Assembly: GCA_049700035.1 (NCBI GenBank)
Contig: JBNAWC010000002.1
Span: forward strand, 12,141-76,140
Length of the DNA stretch: 64,000 nucleotides
Source of the DNA: JAVZLQ01 sp049700035
GTDB taxonomy: Archaea; Thermoproteota; Bathyarchaeia; Bathyarchaeales; Bathycorpusculaceae
Reading direction: 5' to 3'
Every line of letters begins with the position of its first letter. Within the stretch, counting starts at the first letter, position 1. The position numbers were made by a program, and so were the translations under genes. This document shows, piece by piece, positions 49,764-58,701 of this stretch. The notes under the pieces were generated by a model that worked only from the letters and a program-made list of their open reading frames with translations, was not told the origin of the DNA and ran no database searches.

Positions 49764-49815
49764 AGCTGCCTTTACCTTGTCTTAACTCTTTAAAATTATG
49801 GTATAATCGCCTATT

Positions 49816-50148
49816 TTATTTTCGATACTCGTTTAAAAGACCAATTATGGCTTCTAATTTTGATGTTTCAATAATTTTGCGGCCTCCAGCAAGGAAGACT
49901 CTAAGTTCTTCTACGCTTTTCGGAGCGCAGTTAATCACTTGAACAGCTTCATCTTCGTCGAGACCAAACTCGCTAACAAGTTTTTCCACAAGTTTCTCGG
50001 CTGCTTCAGCATCAATCTTCGAGAATTTGGAAACATAATCGTATGTGCGGCGCTGAAATTGGTCAAGGTTTTCTTCGCCCATAGACTCCAATATTTTTTT
50101 AACTTGTGGAATTGTAAGCTTTTTCTCGATTACTGCACGCTTTGACAA
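49816..50148 (-). CDS. rpo4: RNA polymerase subunit Rpo4 (F)
   Basis: Rpb4 homologue forming the polymerase stalk with Rpo7, 110 residues. LTIPQVKKILESM and the HRDC-like DLDEDEAVQVINCAPKSVEELRVFLAGGRK region are characteristic. It follows L21e by two bases and precedes DUF655, a well-conserved archaeal order. Rpo7 is not in the window. Confidence 0.94.
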   Translation of the reverse strand: MSKRAVIEKKLTIPQVKKILESMGEENLDQFQRRTYDYVSKFSKIDAEAAEKLVEKLVSEFGLDEDEAVQVINCAPKSVEELRVFLAGGRKIIETSKLEAIIGLLNEYRK

Positions 50149-50150
50149 AG

Positions 50151-50447
50151 CTAATCACCTTTGTATGGCTCTAGATGTTCTGGTCTAGCAATAATTTCCT
50201 TAACGGTGTCGCCTTGTGTAACATTTACAACATAGCTTCGTCCGCGTTTTTCAACAACAGTGCCGACCTTGCCATGATAACGCCTATGAGGCATTCCCTT
50301 TTGAACGCTTGGGTCAAGTTTGATTACTACGCGGGTGCCAGGCTGATATTCATGCAGCAATTTGCTGATTCGCATTTTCCCTCTTTCTCTAGGGTCCTTT
50401 CTGAGAAGCCTGCGTGTTCCTGCGCGGTAGCCTTTTGATTTTCTCAT
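50151..50447 (-). CDS. rpl21e: Ribosomal protein L21e
   Basis: A 98-residue SH3-like ribosomal protein. MRKSKGYRAGTRRLLRKDPRERGK, GTRVVIKLDPSVQKGMPHRRYHGKVGTVVEKRGRSYVV and the basic profile are diagnostic. First in the L21e-rpo4-DUF655-rsmA-hemK series, 13 bases after pus10. Confidence 0.96.
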   Translation of the reverse strand: MRKSKGYRAGTRRLLRKDPRERGKMRISKLLHEYQPGTRVVIKLDPSVQKGMPHRRYHGKVGTVVEKRGRSYVVNVTQGDTVKEIIARPEHLEPYKGD

Positions 50448-50460
50448 TTTTCCACCACTA

Positions 50461-51795
50461 TTAATGTTTCATAATTACATTTAGAACATCGAGTTTTATA
50501 GGCTTCGCTCTGTTTTTGAGAATTTCGGAGACGCTTGGCATTGTTCTTCCTTCATCTCCAGTCACCAGTTCTTTAACATATAGCCCTCCTTGGCATCTTA
50601 TTTTCATTTCAACCGTTTTGGGTGACAACTTCTTTACTTTAACCTCGTATATGTACTTTTCCCGTGTTAAATCAGCTCGCCTATGCAACACGCGTAACGG
50701 TGTGCGTTGCCTAACAACTGTATTCGCCAATTTCTCTTCAAGCAGTCTTAACTCCTCATCAGAAACCTCATTTTCAAATTCCACTATAACACGGTACTCC
50801 TTTTGAGAAGCCTCACCCTTCTTTAGTCTTCGTATGACAGACTTATCCACAAACCGCAAGTCAGATATTAGAACCTTCCCTCTAGCATACGTGTTTACGG
50901 CAGTTTCCAACTTTTTAAGGTCTATGAACCTTCGTTTTGGCTGTGTTATTTCTATCACGAATGGCCTGCCCTTACCCAGCATCCTAGCATCAATGTCTTC
51001 TCTTCCAGAGGCATGGAACGAGGCTTTTATGCCGCCAGTTTCTTCCAGAAATGGTTTTTCAATGAGTTCTTCAACCGACTCTATATACATCTTTCCAGTC
51101 CAATTACATTTCTCGCATCCCTTTCCTCTGCAACTTGAACAGAGCCATTTTGATTGCGGAATCCCTCTAACCAGCTTTTTATAGTTTCCAGCAATGTAAA
51201 GTGGATTAATTTGAAGGCGCACATCTCCCGTCACAGGGTTTATTATGGCGACAATGTCTGGTTTCGAATATTCAATGTTTTTTCCAGTAAGTTCAACCAG
51301 CTTTTTCCCATACAATCTTCCAAACTCGCTTCGCATATTCTCGCCATATTCAACATTAAATTCAGCTTTAAACTCGTCTTCCCGCTCTTCTATTTTAACT
51401 GGCAGTTCGATTCCCACCAAAAAGTTATGATGCTCATAAGCGCCAAGATTCCCAGCAACTTTATTCGCAACATTTCCAATTTCTTCAAATCTATTTTCGC
51501 AAAGGAAACACTTTTTCGGAAGGTTCTTGCGTGGAACCCGCTTTTTCAATTTATGGAGTATTTCTGCTGCTTTTTGGAAGAACCCGTTTGTCGCAAGAAT
51601 CTTCAAAATTTGTACGCCTTCTTGGTTTTTTGAAAGAACTAAAGCGTGGGCTTTGAGAGTTAATGCTGATTTTATAATTCTTCCTCTCTCATCGTTTTCT
51701 ATGTTGTATCCTAAGAGGGAAAATTGCCTTCCTAAACAATGGTCACATAAAGGATATTTTTGTAGCATATCTAACGCTTTTCCCAAGAAGCCCAT
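50461..51795 (-). CDS. pus10: tRNA pseudouridine synthase Pus10
   Basis: Archaeal Pus10 makes pseudouridine 54 and 55 in the tRNA T-arm. A 444-residue protein with an N-terminal Cys-rich accessory domain (PLCDHCLGRQF, CFLCENRFEE, and CSSCRGKGCEKCNWTGKMY), a THUMP-like part, and the catalytic domain with HASGREDIDARMLGKGRPFVIEI containing the catalytic Asp (RxD-A-R). YVKELVTGDEGRTMPSVSEIL closes it. It lies between SRP54 and L21e. Confidence 0.94.
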   Translation of the reverse strand: MGFLGKALDMLQKYPLCDHCLGRQFSLLGYNIENDERGRIIKSALTLKAHALVLSKNQEGVQILKILATNGFFQKAAEILHKLKKRVPRKNLPKKCFLCENRFEEIGNVANKVAGNLGAYEHHNFLVGIELPVKIEEREDEFKAEFNVEYGENMRSEFGRLYGKKLVELTGKNIEYSKPDIVAIINPVTGDVRLQINPLYIAGNYKKLVRGIPQSKWLCSSCRGKGCEKCNWTGKMYIESVEELIEKPFLEETGGIKASFHASGREDIDARMLGKGRPFVIEITQPKRRFIDLKKLETAVNTYARGKVLISDLRFVDKSVIRRLKKGEASQKEYRVIVEFENEVSDEELRLLEEKLANTVVRQRTPLRVLHRRADLTREKYIYEVKVKKLSPKTVEMKIRCQGGLYVKELVTGDEGRTMPSVSEILKNRAKPIKLDVLNVIMKH

Positions 51796-51826
51796 GGTAA
51801 ACCCTTTTTCCTACAATAGTAATGGA

Positions 51827-53161
51827 TTACTTGAAGTCGACTGGTAAGCCCTTACCGAAGAAGGGTATTTTCTTTTTACGCCTTAAAGTTTTCATCATAC
51901 GACGCATAAGAGAATACTGTTTAAAAAGTTCCTTTACCTCTTTTTCGCTTGTTCCAGAACCTCTCGCGACGCGACGAATTCTTGAAGCGTTAAAAATTTT
52001 TGGGTTCTCCTTCTCCTCTTTTGTCATAGACTGAATCATAACACGCCACTTTTCAAGGCGATCCTCAGCCATGTTAAGCATTTCCTCTGGTATGTCATAA
52101 GACATCCCAGGAAGCATTTTCAACAGTTTCCGGAAAGCGCCCATACCCTTAACCGCTTCGAACTGCTCATACATGTCTGTTAGTGTGAATTTGCCGCTCA
52201 GAATCGCCTTCGCCTTCTTTTCTGGAACCTTAATTTCTGCTTCGCGAACCTTCTCTAAAAGGGTCTCTAGGTCGCCCATGCCAAGAAGTCTTCCAACAAA
52301 CCTTGATGGTATGAAGGGTTCTATGTCTTCTATTTTTTCGCCAGTACTGATGAATTTTATCGGCGCGCCAGTGGCGGCAACTGCTGATAGTGCACCTCCG
52401 CCTCTTGCAGAACCGTCAAGTTTTGTAACTAGTATTGAACCTATTGGTGTTGCTTGGTTGAAGGCTTGCGCCTGCACCATAGCTTGTTGCCCTATTGTTC
52501 CATCAACAACAAGCATGATTTCGTCGGGTTTAATGCTTTTTTCAAGCATCATCATTTCCTTGATTAGTTCTTGTTCTTCTTTGTGCCGCCCAGCAGTATC
52601 AATAATTATAACGTCTCTGTCATTGAATTGCTTCAAGCCTTCAAGGGCAATTTTCACAGGGTCTTTAGCACTTGGGTTTCCATACAATGGAACGTTAATT
52701 CTATTTGCCAACTGTTGCAGTTGGGCAAAGGCGCCTGGGCGATACGTGTCCACGCAAATTAACGCTGGTTTTAAGCCTCTCTTTTGGAAGTACTTTGCAA
52801 GTTTTGCCGCGGCGGTTGTTTTGCCAGAACCTTGTATGCCAACAAGCATTATTACTTTTCTTTTGCCGGGTTCGATTTTGACTGGTACGGGCTTTTCTCC
52901 AAGGAAACGCGTCAATTCCTCGTATACAACTTTTATGATATGCTCCCGCCTTGAGATTCCTGGAGGCAACTTTTCTTTTAGCGCTCTTTCTTCTATCCGT
53001 TTTGAAATGTCGAGGACAAGTTTAACGTTTACATCTGCTTGTAGGAGTGCTCTTTGCACGTCGCGGACAAGCTCTTTAACGGTAGCCTCATCTACAACAG
53101 ATGCTCTAAAAACTTTCTTTAAAGCTTCGTAAAGGGATGAGCCTAAACGTTCTAAAGCCAT
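51827..53161 (-). CDS. srp54: Signal recognition particle protein SRP54
   Basis: GTPase that binds signal sequences and 7S RNA. From ATG 53161 (444 residues): N domain, G domain with GIQGSGKTTAAAKLAKYF, DTAGRHKEEQELI and TKLDGSARGGGALS, and Met-rich M domain ending MRRMMKTLRRKKKIPFFG. The ATG has GGAGAAAACC upstream; a longer frame to 53359 exists but adds a non-homologous N-terminus and overlaps the divergent PAC2 gene. 7S RNA was not found here. Confidence 0.96.
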   Translation of the reverse strand: MALERLGSSLYEALKKVFRASVVDEATVKELVRDVQRALLQADVNVKLVLDISKRIEERALKEKLPPGISRREHIIKVVYEELTRFLGEKPVPVKIEPGKRKVIMLVGIQGSGKTTAAAKLAKYFQKRGLKPALICVDTYRPGAFAQLQQLANRINVPLYGNPSAKDPVKIALEGLKQFNDRDVIIIDTAGRHKEEQELIKEMMMLEKSIKPDEIMLVVDGTIGQQAMVQAQAFNQATPIGSILVTKLDGSARGGGALSAVAATGAPIKFISTGEKIEDIEPFIPSRFVGRLLGMGDLETLLEKVREAEIKVPEKKAKAILSGKFTLTDMYEQFEAVKGMGAFRKLLKMLPGMSYDIPEEMLNMAEDRLEKWRVMIQSMTKEEKENPKIFNASRIRRVARGSGTSEKEVKELFKQYSLMRRMMKTLRRKKKIPFFGKGLPVDFK

Positions 53162-53254
53162 GGTTTTCTCCAGATTAAAAGTGTTCACGTCCTTAAATAT
53201 GTATTCCACAAACTTTTTACATATCGCATGTGAGAAAGACTTGGAGGAAACTGT

Positions 53255-54001
53255 TTGGAAGATGTAAAAATTGTAGAAAAAAAGGAAGTTCCATCGGGCT
53301 GCACCATGCTTTTCGGTTTTCCAGACGTAGGGCTTGTGGGCGTTATAGCCGCCTCTCATCTAATTTCCGAACTCAACGGCCTTGAGGAAGTAGCGTATGT
53401 TGATTCGCCGCTTTTACCACCGCTAATAGTTTTGCATGAGGGGTTGCCGCACTCGCCAATCAGGATTTTTGGAAACCATAACATTCTATTGGCTGTTTCA
53501 GAGACCGCCATACCAGCAGACGTTATTTATCCAATAATGTACGCCCTAATAGATTGGGGAAAAAGCAAAAACGTTAAAATGATGATCTCGCTCAGCGGCA
53601 TACCAATTCAAGAAAGGCAAGATGTTGAAGAACTGAAAGTTTTTGCCGCTGCATCAAACACTGAAGTGTTAAAGACCGTTCAAGAACAGGGCATAGAAAT
53701 ATTAAAGGAAGGTTACATGGTTGGTCCACAAGCGATTATGCTGCAACGTTGCGCGAGCATAGGAGTGCCAGCCATAACGTTGCTTGCTCAATGCTTCTTT
53801 AACTATCCAGACCCAGAGGCAGCAGCAGAGGTGCTAAAAGGATTAACGAAAATTATCGGCTTGAAGATGGATGTTTCAAAGCTTCTGGAGAAAGGCGAAG
53901 AAATTCGTTTGAAGGCAAGAGATGTTATGCGCCGAACACAACAAGAGCTTTCAAAAATGAAGAAGACGCAGGAGTATGACATGCCACTATACATAACTTA
54001 G
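53255..54001 (+). CDS. PAC2-family proteasome assembly chaperone-like protein
   Basis: Second PAC2 protein, 248 residues. CTMLFGFPDVGLVGVIAASHLISEL is the family glycine-rich start, VGPQAIMLQRCASIGVPAITLLAQC the conserved core, and a charged helix (RRTQQELSKMKKTQ) leads to PLYIT at the C-terminus. Both PAC2 proteins in this window end Y-I-[ST], which may form a tail docking into the proteasome alpha ring in the manner of HbYX motifs. TTG start with GGAGG upstream; one base separates it from the Hsp20 region. Confidence 0.86.
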   Translation: MEDVKIVEKKEVPSGCTMLFGFPDVGLVGVIAASHLISELNGLEEVAYVDSPLLPPLIVLHEGLPHSPIRIFGNHNILLAVSETAIPADVIYPIMYALIDWGKSKNVKMMISLSGIPIQERQDVEELKVFAAASNTEVLKTVQEQGIEILKEGYMVGPQAIMLQRCASIGVPAITLLAQCFFNYPDPEAAAEVLKGLTKIIGLKMDVSKLLEKGEEIRLKARDVMRRTQQELSKMKKTQEYDMPLYIT

Positions 54002-54011
54002 GGTGAGTAGC

Positions 54012-54455
54012 ATGACTGAAAGGAGAAGGCGTTCAATCTTTGATTTGATTGATGCGTACTTTGAAAACTTGGAAGAGTCCGTTAGGCGTTTAAGAGAAAC
54101 CCTTATGGAGAAACCTAGCTGGGACAGAAAAGCTTGCACAATAGAACCGCTCCGCGACATCTCCGTGACGCCGACAGAGGTAATTGTAACTGTTGATTTG
54201 CCATACGCTGAAGAGAACACAATTCACGTTAAGCCCTTAAGTAAAGATGTTATCGAGATAACGGCAAAAATGCGACGGAAAATAAGCTTTGACGATTTCG
54301 GCATAACCCACTACAGAGGTGAATTCCAAACATTCCATTGTCAAACACGCATTCCAGTACCAGTTTACATGGACAAAATGGAAGTACGCTTTAAGAGAGG
54401 CATACTTGAGATACACTTGCCACGCAAACATGAGTACGAGATTCCAATAGAATAA
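54012..54455 (+). CDS. hsp20: Small heat-shock protein Hsp20
   Basis: Alpha-crystallin domain chaperone, 147 residues. Basic N-terminus with a FDLIDAYFENLEESVRRLRE helix, then the beta-sandwich DISVTPTEVIVTVDLPYAEE, VEITAKM-like strand, FQTFHCQTRIPVPV and the ending VRFKRGILEIHLPRK; the C-terminal IPI (EIPIE) is the tail motif that caps neighbouring dimers. The ATG at 54012 has GGGTGAG upstream; an in-frame GTG at 54003 is possible. Probably cotranscribed with the PAC2 gene, a protein-quality-control pairing. Confidence 0.93.
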   Translation: MTERRRRSIFDLIDAYFENLEESVRRLRETLMEKPSWDRKACTIEPLRDISVTPTEVIVTVDLPYAEENTIHVKPLSKDVIEITAKMRRKISFDDFGITHYRGEFQTFHCQTRIPVPVYMDKMEVRFKRGILEIHLPRKHEYEIPIE

Positions 54456-54466
54456 ACGTTTGACAA

Positions 54467-54521
54467 AGCCTCAGGAGCTCGTGTCGTCACAAATCAGACG
54501 GCTCTTCTCGCATCATCGGCT
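54467..54521 (-). ncRNA. Candidate C/D box guide sRNA
   Basis: On the minus strand, in the 161-base gap after hsp20: 4-bp terminal stem AGCC (plus 54518-54521) with GGCT (54467-54470); C box ATGATGC (54510-54516); 12-base spacer; D' CTGA (54494-54497); 3-base spacer; C' GTGACGA (54484-54490); 9-base spacer; D CTGA (54471-54474). C and C' each differ from RUGAUGA by one base, with order and spacing as in archaeal C/D sRNAs. The D guide is complementary to AGCUCGUG(U), which recurs in conserved 16S rRNA helix 34/35. A possible TATA (GCATAAAC) lies about 20 bases upstream. Confidence 0.5.
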
Positions 54522-54616
54522 CCAAGAGAAGTTTATGCAAGCCTCTAAGATAAGCTTAATGGAAAGTTTTAACAATTAACCCAGACAAATCTATATGGAA
54601 AAAGAGGCGAAAGGCT

Positions 54617-54814
54617 TTGGCAACTGAAAAGGCTATTCACTTTACAATGTTCCTTCTGTTGCTTGTTGGTTTATGTGGAATCAGCGCTTGGGCAAGCTAC
54701 AGTTATCTAAGTGATTTAATATTGGAAGTTGCGGGCATAGCATTAAGCTGGCGAGTAATTCTACTAATCCTATATTTGGGCTTCAAAAGACTTGATTGGA
54801 GTTGGTGGAGCTAA
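54617..54814 (+). CDS. Small two-helix membrane protein
   Basis: A 65-residue ORF from TTG with AGGCGAAAGG upstream. Two hydrophobic segments (FTMFLLLLVGLCGISAWASY and ILEVAGIALSWRVILLILYLGF) and a short Trp-rich tail predict a double-spanning small membrane protein. No family recognised. It is convergent with aIF5A at a 14-base gap. Composition looks coding, but size keeps confidence moderate. Confidence 0.5.
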   Translation: MATEKAIHFTMFLLLLVGLCGISAWASYSYLSDLILEVAGIALSWRVILLILYLGFKRLDWSWWS

Positions 54815-54828
54815 ATCTAGCGCGCTTA

Positions 54829-55221
54829 CTATTTTGTTCTAACAATCTTGATTTTGCCAAGTATTCGCCAAAATTCCACTTCAACGCCAGGGGCGATTTT
54901 CGCTTTCAAATCCTCTTCTTCGGGATAAGGCGCGTCTAAATACTCGTAAGTTTCCAAATCCATTATTTGAACGCTAGAAGGCGTAACTGCAAAGACTTGC
55001 CCACTTCTTTTCTCAATTATTGGCACCTCAGCGTTTGCGTCAACTGGTTTAACTACGCTTCTTTTGACACCGTCAAAAATTCCAACAGCAACTATTCTCG
55101 CTTTGGCTGATCCATGTTTCCCAGGTTTTGATTTAGTTATGTCCACTATACGACATGGTTCACCATCGACAATTAAGTATCCGCCAACCCTAAGGCTTCC
55201 AACATCAACTGGCTTGCTCAT
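54829..55221 (-). CDS. eif5a: Translation factor aIF5A
   Basis: EF-P/eIF5A homologue relieving ribosome stalling, 130 residues. The lysine expected to be converted to hypusine (or deoxyhypusine) is K35 in SKPGKHGSAK, followed by ARIVAVGIFDGVKR and the OB domain (VEVEFWRILGKIKIV). ATG start; promoter TTTAAAATG lies in the divergent gap with nadK. Deoxyhypusine synthase is not in the window. Confidence 0.96.
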   Translation of the reverse strand: MSKPVDVGSLRVGGYLIVDGEPCRIVDITKSKPGKHGSAKARIVAVGIFDGVKRSVVKPVDANAEVPIIEKRSGQVFAVTPSSVQIMDLETYEYLDAPYPEEEDLKAKIAPGVEVEFWRILGKIKIVRTK

Positions 55222-55274
55222 AAACTCACCAACACTACTTTTATCTTACATCTACAGCATTTTAAACAACATCC

Positions 55275-55282
55275 ATATATAG
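55275..55282 (+). promoter_or_regulatory. TATA box of nadK-nob1
   Basis: CCATATATAG lies about 27-34 bases before the nadK GTG, which predicts a leaderless or nearly leaderless transcript; consistent with the lack of a Shine-Dalgarno motif there. Confidence 0.5.
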
Positions 55283-55308
55283 ATTAAGGTGCCGCTTAAT
55301 AATAAAAG

Positions 55309-56154
55309 GTGGAATATTTGCTGAAAAGTGTAGGGTTAGTAGCCAGATTCGACAAGAAAAGTGCTTTAAAACTTGCAGAAGACCTCACGGAATATCTGAT
55401 AAAGAAGGGCTTAGAAGTGCAGGTAGAAGATACTCTCGCGGAAAAAGTCAGCATTAAAGGGAAGACCGTCTCTCTAGAGAAAATGAAAACTGACCTTATA
55501 GTCACAATAGGCGGAGACGGAACAATCCTAAGAACGTGCATCTCAATTCCAAAGCCAGAGCCGCCCATACTGGCGATAAACATGGGTGTGAGAGGTTTCC
55601 TAACAGAAGTTGAGCCAAAACAAGCATTTAACGCCGTAGACAAATGCTTGAGAGGAGAATTCACAATCGAAAGATGCATGAAGCTATCAATAACCGCAAA
55701 CGGCGAAAAATTCCCAGAAGCACTAAACGAGGTTCTAGTATCAGCCGACGAACCAGCGAAACTTCTTTATACGAAGGTTCTCAAAGATGAAAAATTAATT
55801 CTCAACATGCAAGCCGACGGCGTAATGATTGCAACGCAAACTGGTTCCACGGGATATTCGCTATCTGCTGGAGGACCGGTCTTGGATCCAGATTTAGACG
55901 CTTTTGTTTTGACTCCAGTTTGTCCTTTAGGCATATTTCATCCGATTGTTTTTCCTGCTAACTCAAGCCTTACAGTTAGTGTCGTTAAACCTAAAAAAAC
56001 GCTTGTTGTTGTGGATGGGCATTACCGTAAGACACTGAGCGGCAAGACCGTAAGCATAAAGGTAACGCGTTCCAATAATGAGACGCGTTTTGTAAGGTTT
56101 AAGGAAAACTTTTACCACCGTCTTAAAAGTAGATTGCTTTTCAAGGGAAGTTGA
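55309..56154 (+). CDS. nadK: NAD kinase
   Basis: Phosphorylates NAD(H) to NADP(H), 281 residues. VTIGGDGTILRTC holds the GGDG motif; NEVLVSADEPAK, TQTGSTGYSLSAGGPVLDPDLDAFVLTPVCP and the final VRFKENFYHRLKSRL are family text. GTG start, probably leaderless. Its stop overlaps the nob1 start (TGATG). NADP(H) supply fits the glutamate enzymes elsewhere in the window, but no direct link is shown. Confidence 0.95.
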   Translation: MEYLLKSVGLVARFDKKSALKLAEDLTEYLIKKGLEVQVEDTLAEKVSIKGKTVSLEKMKTDLIVTIGGDGTILRTCISIPKPEPPILAINMGVRGFLTEVEPKQAFNAVDKCLRGEFTIERCMKLSITANGEKFPEALNEVLVSADEPAKLLYTKVLKDEKLILNMQADGVMIATQTGSTGYSLSAGGPVLDPDLDAFVLTPVCPLGIFHPIVFPANSSLTVSVVKPKKTLVVVDGHYRKTLSGKTVSIKVTRSNNETRFVRFKENFYHRLKSRLLFKGS

Positions 56155-56702
56155 TGAAAGCGCAAACTGAAAAAAAGCGAATTATAGTTTTGGATACGTC
56201 CGCCTTCGCGGCTGGTTTTGACCCATTTTCAGTGAGCGAAATGCAGTACACCGTGCCGCTTGTTAGAGAGGAAGTGAAGGGAAGCGCTTTCGCAAAAGTT
56301 AGGTTGAAAACAGCAATCGAGCAGGGAAAGATTGTGGTAAAAAAGCCTAAAAAACCATTTTTGGATGCTGTGATTGCTTCAGCTATCGCAATTGGCGACA
56401 AAAATTTCCTTTCAGAGACAGATATCCAAATTTTGGCTTTGGCGCTTGAACTCAAAAATGAGGGGTACAATCCGGTAATCGCTTCAGACGACTATTCCAT
56501 ACAGAATGTTGCAAATCGAATGGCGATAGAATTTGCGTCGTTAGCAACTTTTGGCATACGCTTCCAACTGGAATGGGTGAGATATTGCCCAGCATGTTAC
56601 AGAAAGTACCAATCCGATTATAAACTTGACAGATGTGCAGTTTGCGGAACGGAATTAAAAAGAAAACCTCTCAAGAAAAAACACTTAAATGATAAAAGTT
56701 AA
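56154..56702 (+). CDS. nob1: Nob1-like PIN endonuclease
   Basis: rRNA-processing nuclease that cleaves the 16S 3' end, 182 residues. PIN domain with VLDTSAF (D14) and the acidic cluster SETDIQILALA and IASDDYSIQNVA, then a zinc ribbon CPACYRKY ... CAVCGTELKRK. ATG at 56154 with AAGGGAAG upstream, overlapping the nadK stop. RsmA (48352) acts on the same end of 16S. Confidence 0.93.
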   Translation: MKAQTEKKRIIVLDTSAFAAGFDPFSVSEMQYTVPLVREEVKGSAFAKVRLKTAIEQGKIVVKKPKKPFLDAVIASAIAIGDKNFLSETDIQILALALELKNEGYNPVIASDDYSIQNVANRMAIEFASLATFGIRFQLEWVRYCPACYRKYQSDYKLDRCAVCGTELKRKPLKKKHLNDKS

Positions 56703-56713
56703 GGACTTGCTAT

Positions 56714-57304
56714 ATGGAGAAATTGAGCATGCAAAATACCGAGAAGAAAACACTTTACCTTAAAGAGGCCGGAGCAAAAAACACGGACACTCTATTAGAA
56801 TTTGTCAAGTCATATGTGGGACGAGAAGGAATAAGGGACATAGTCGTAGCTTCCACGACAGGCGAAACGGGGGCAAAGTCGGCCAAAATTTTCAAAGGAT
56901 ACAATGTTGTTGTGGTTACGCATCATTTTGGTTTCCGAGAACCGGGGAAAACAGAACTGCAAGAGGAATTCGTAAAGGAGATAACGGCTGATGGTGCAAA
57001 AATTTTTACAGGTACACACGCGCTAAGCAGCGTAGAACGCGCAATAAGGAAAGATTTTGGAACTCTTGCGCCTCTAGAACTAATCGCTAATGTGCTAAGA
57101 CTGATGGGAGAAGGAACAAAAGTATGCGTGGAGATAACGTTAATGGCAGCAGATGCTGGCTTAATACCCGTTGATAGGGATGTTGTTGCCATCGCTGGCA
57201 CTGGTAGAGGTGCAGACACGGCGCTACGCATCAAACCAGCGAATACGGCAAGATTCTTTGATTTGAAAATTAGAGAGGTAATAGCAAAGCCGCAGGATTT
57301 CTAG
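56714..57304 (+). CDS. Pyruvate kinase C-terminal-like domain protein
   Basis: A 196-residue stand-alone homologue of the pyruvate kinase C-terminal (alpha/beta) domain. DIVVASTTGETGAKSAKIFKGYNVVVVTHHFGF and KIFTGTHALSSVERAIRKDFG are typical, with RVGADTAL-like GTGRGADTALRI at the end. Such proteins are widespread in archaea with unknown ligand; a role as an allosteric small-molecule binder is a guess. Start at 56714 or at a second ATG (56729), each preceded by a plausible Shine-Dalgarno motif. Confidence 0.86.
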   Translation: MEKLSMQNTEKKTLYLKEAGAKNTDTLLEFVKSYVGREGIRDIVVASTTGETGAKSAKIFKGYNVVVVTHHFGFREPGKTELQEEFVKEITADGAKIFTGTHALSSVERAIRKDFGTLAPLELIANVLRLMGEGTKVCVEITLMAADAGLIPVDRDVVAIAGTGRGADTALRIKPANTARFFDLKIREVIAKPQDF

Positions 57305-57401
57305 AATTTGCGTGAAATTGTGGAATACTTTTACTTTATGAATTGGTTTATTAGTAGCGCAACAATATGAGACTCAGAACACTGAGAGGATAAAATACAA
57401 A

Positions 57402-58697
57402 ATGGATCTAAAAGAGAAAATAAAGGAAGAATTTTCCTTCTTTAAAGGAAATTACCTTATACTCATAATCAGTTGGATTTTAATGGATTTTGCCTCAGAA
57501 CTTCCTGGAACCTATTATCCAGACTATGTAATCCAGCTTGGGGGAAGCCCAACGGTTCTGGGCTTAATAACGTTTGCTTCTTTTTTAGCTCTAGCTGCAG
57601 TTCAGTTCCCAGGAGGATATTTCGCCGACAAGTATGGAAGGCGAAAACTAATCTCAACCCTAACTTTTGGAGTTGCACTTTCCTTTGTTTTCTATGCCAT
57701 TGCGCCTAGTTGGCATTTTATTTTAATTGGTGCGGCCGTATCGAATATATGCTTGTTATATCAGCCTGCTTTAAATGCCATGATGGCGGATTCTGTTCCT
57801 AGGGAAAAACGGGGAATGGGATTCGCCATACTTAATTTGATAATGAGTGTTTCAACAACTCCAGCTCCAGCAGTTGCTCTGGTTCTTGTGGCTAATTTTG
57901 GCTCGCTAATGGGAATGCGAATAGCCTACACTATAGTAACTGTTTTTTATTTGGCAGCTGCAATTGTGCGCTTAAAGCTAAAGGAAAGTCTGGCAAACGC
58001 TGAAAAGCTGAATGTAAAAGAAGCTTTACGCTCCTACCCAACAGCATTAAAAGAAGGCATAAACGTTTGGAAGAAAGTGCCAAAATCGATGTTGTTTCTG
58101 TTCCTATCCGACTTGATGATACGTTCATCTTCTGCCATGACCCAGACGCTGTTTCTTGTTTACGCCTTTAATGTGCTTCAAATAGGAGGACCACCAAATC
58201 CACAGCTGGATCCCACTTTGGATCCAGCGCTTCAACTGGCGCGTATACGTTGGGGCTATGTAATGATAACTTTGTTTATTTGCATGATTGTTTTCGCTTT
58301 TCCCTCTGGAAAACTTCTTGATAAGGTTGGGCGTAAAAAGCCATTGATTTTATCGAATATCCTAAGTATTCCAGCAGTTCTGTTTTTTGTTTTCGGGAAC
58401 TACTATACCATTTTCGTCGCCATGCCGTTAATCGGATTTAGTATGCTTCTTGGCTTTTCAGCTTACCAAAGCCTCTTCGCTGATCTCGTCCCTCAAGCAC
58501 AGCGTGGGAAAATAACTGGTTCTATGAACTTTTTTTCCTACATAGGCATGGCATTAGGTGGGGCAATCGGCGGAATCCTTTATGATAACGTTGCCCCTCA
58601 AATTCCATTCCTTCTAATGGCAGCCTTAGCAATACCATCCACTATCATAGTGTTACGATGTGTACACGAACCAAAACCCGAAGAAAGACAAGTTTAA
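57402..58697 (+). CDS. Major facilitator superfamily transporter
   Basis: A 431-residue protein with about 12 hydrophobic segments. The loop 2-3 signature GGYFADKYGRRKLIS and its counterpart FPSGKLLDKVGRKKPLILS place it in the MFS of drug/metabolite exporters. GAGGAT precedes the ATG. A hydrophilic loop of about 25 residues (NVLQIGGPPNPQLDPTLDPAL) between two later segments is unusual. Substrate unknown; convergent with a GNAT gene. Confidence 0.9.
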   Translation: MDLKEKIKEEFSFFKGNYLILIISWILMDFASELPGTYYPDYVIQLGGSPTVLGLITFASFLALAAVQFPGGYFADKYGRRKLISTLTFGVALSFVFYAIAPSWHFILIGAAVSNICLLYQPALNAMMADSVPREKRGMGFAILNLIMSVSTTPAPAVALVLVANFGSLMGMRIAYTIVTVFYLAAAIVRLKLKESLANAEKLNVKEALRSYPTALKEGINVWKKVPKSMLFLFLSDLMIRSSSAMTQTLFLVYAFNVLQIGGPPNPQLDPTLDPALQLARIRWGYVMITLFICMIVFAFPSGKLLDKVGRKKPLILSNILSIPAVLFFVFGNYYTIFVAMPLIGFSMLLGFSAYQSLFADLVPQAQRGKITGSMNFFSYIGMALGGAIGGILYDNVAPQIPFLLMAALAIPSTIIVLRCVHEPKPEERQV

Positions 58698-58701
58698 AAG
58701 G

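Noticed and set aside
52173..53132. 319-codon plus-strand ORF antisense to srp54
   Set aside because: Long because of codon bias of the srp54 G domain; Ser/Phe-rich translation with no family signature.
53162..53359. N-terminal extension of SRP54
   Set aside because: The extension is not SRP-like, overlaps the divergent PAC2 gene, and the internal ATG has a strong Shine-Dalgarno motif.
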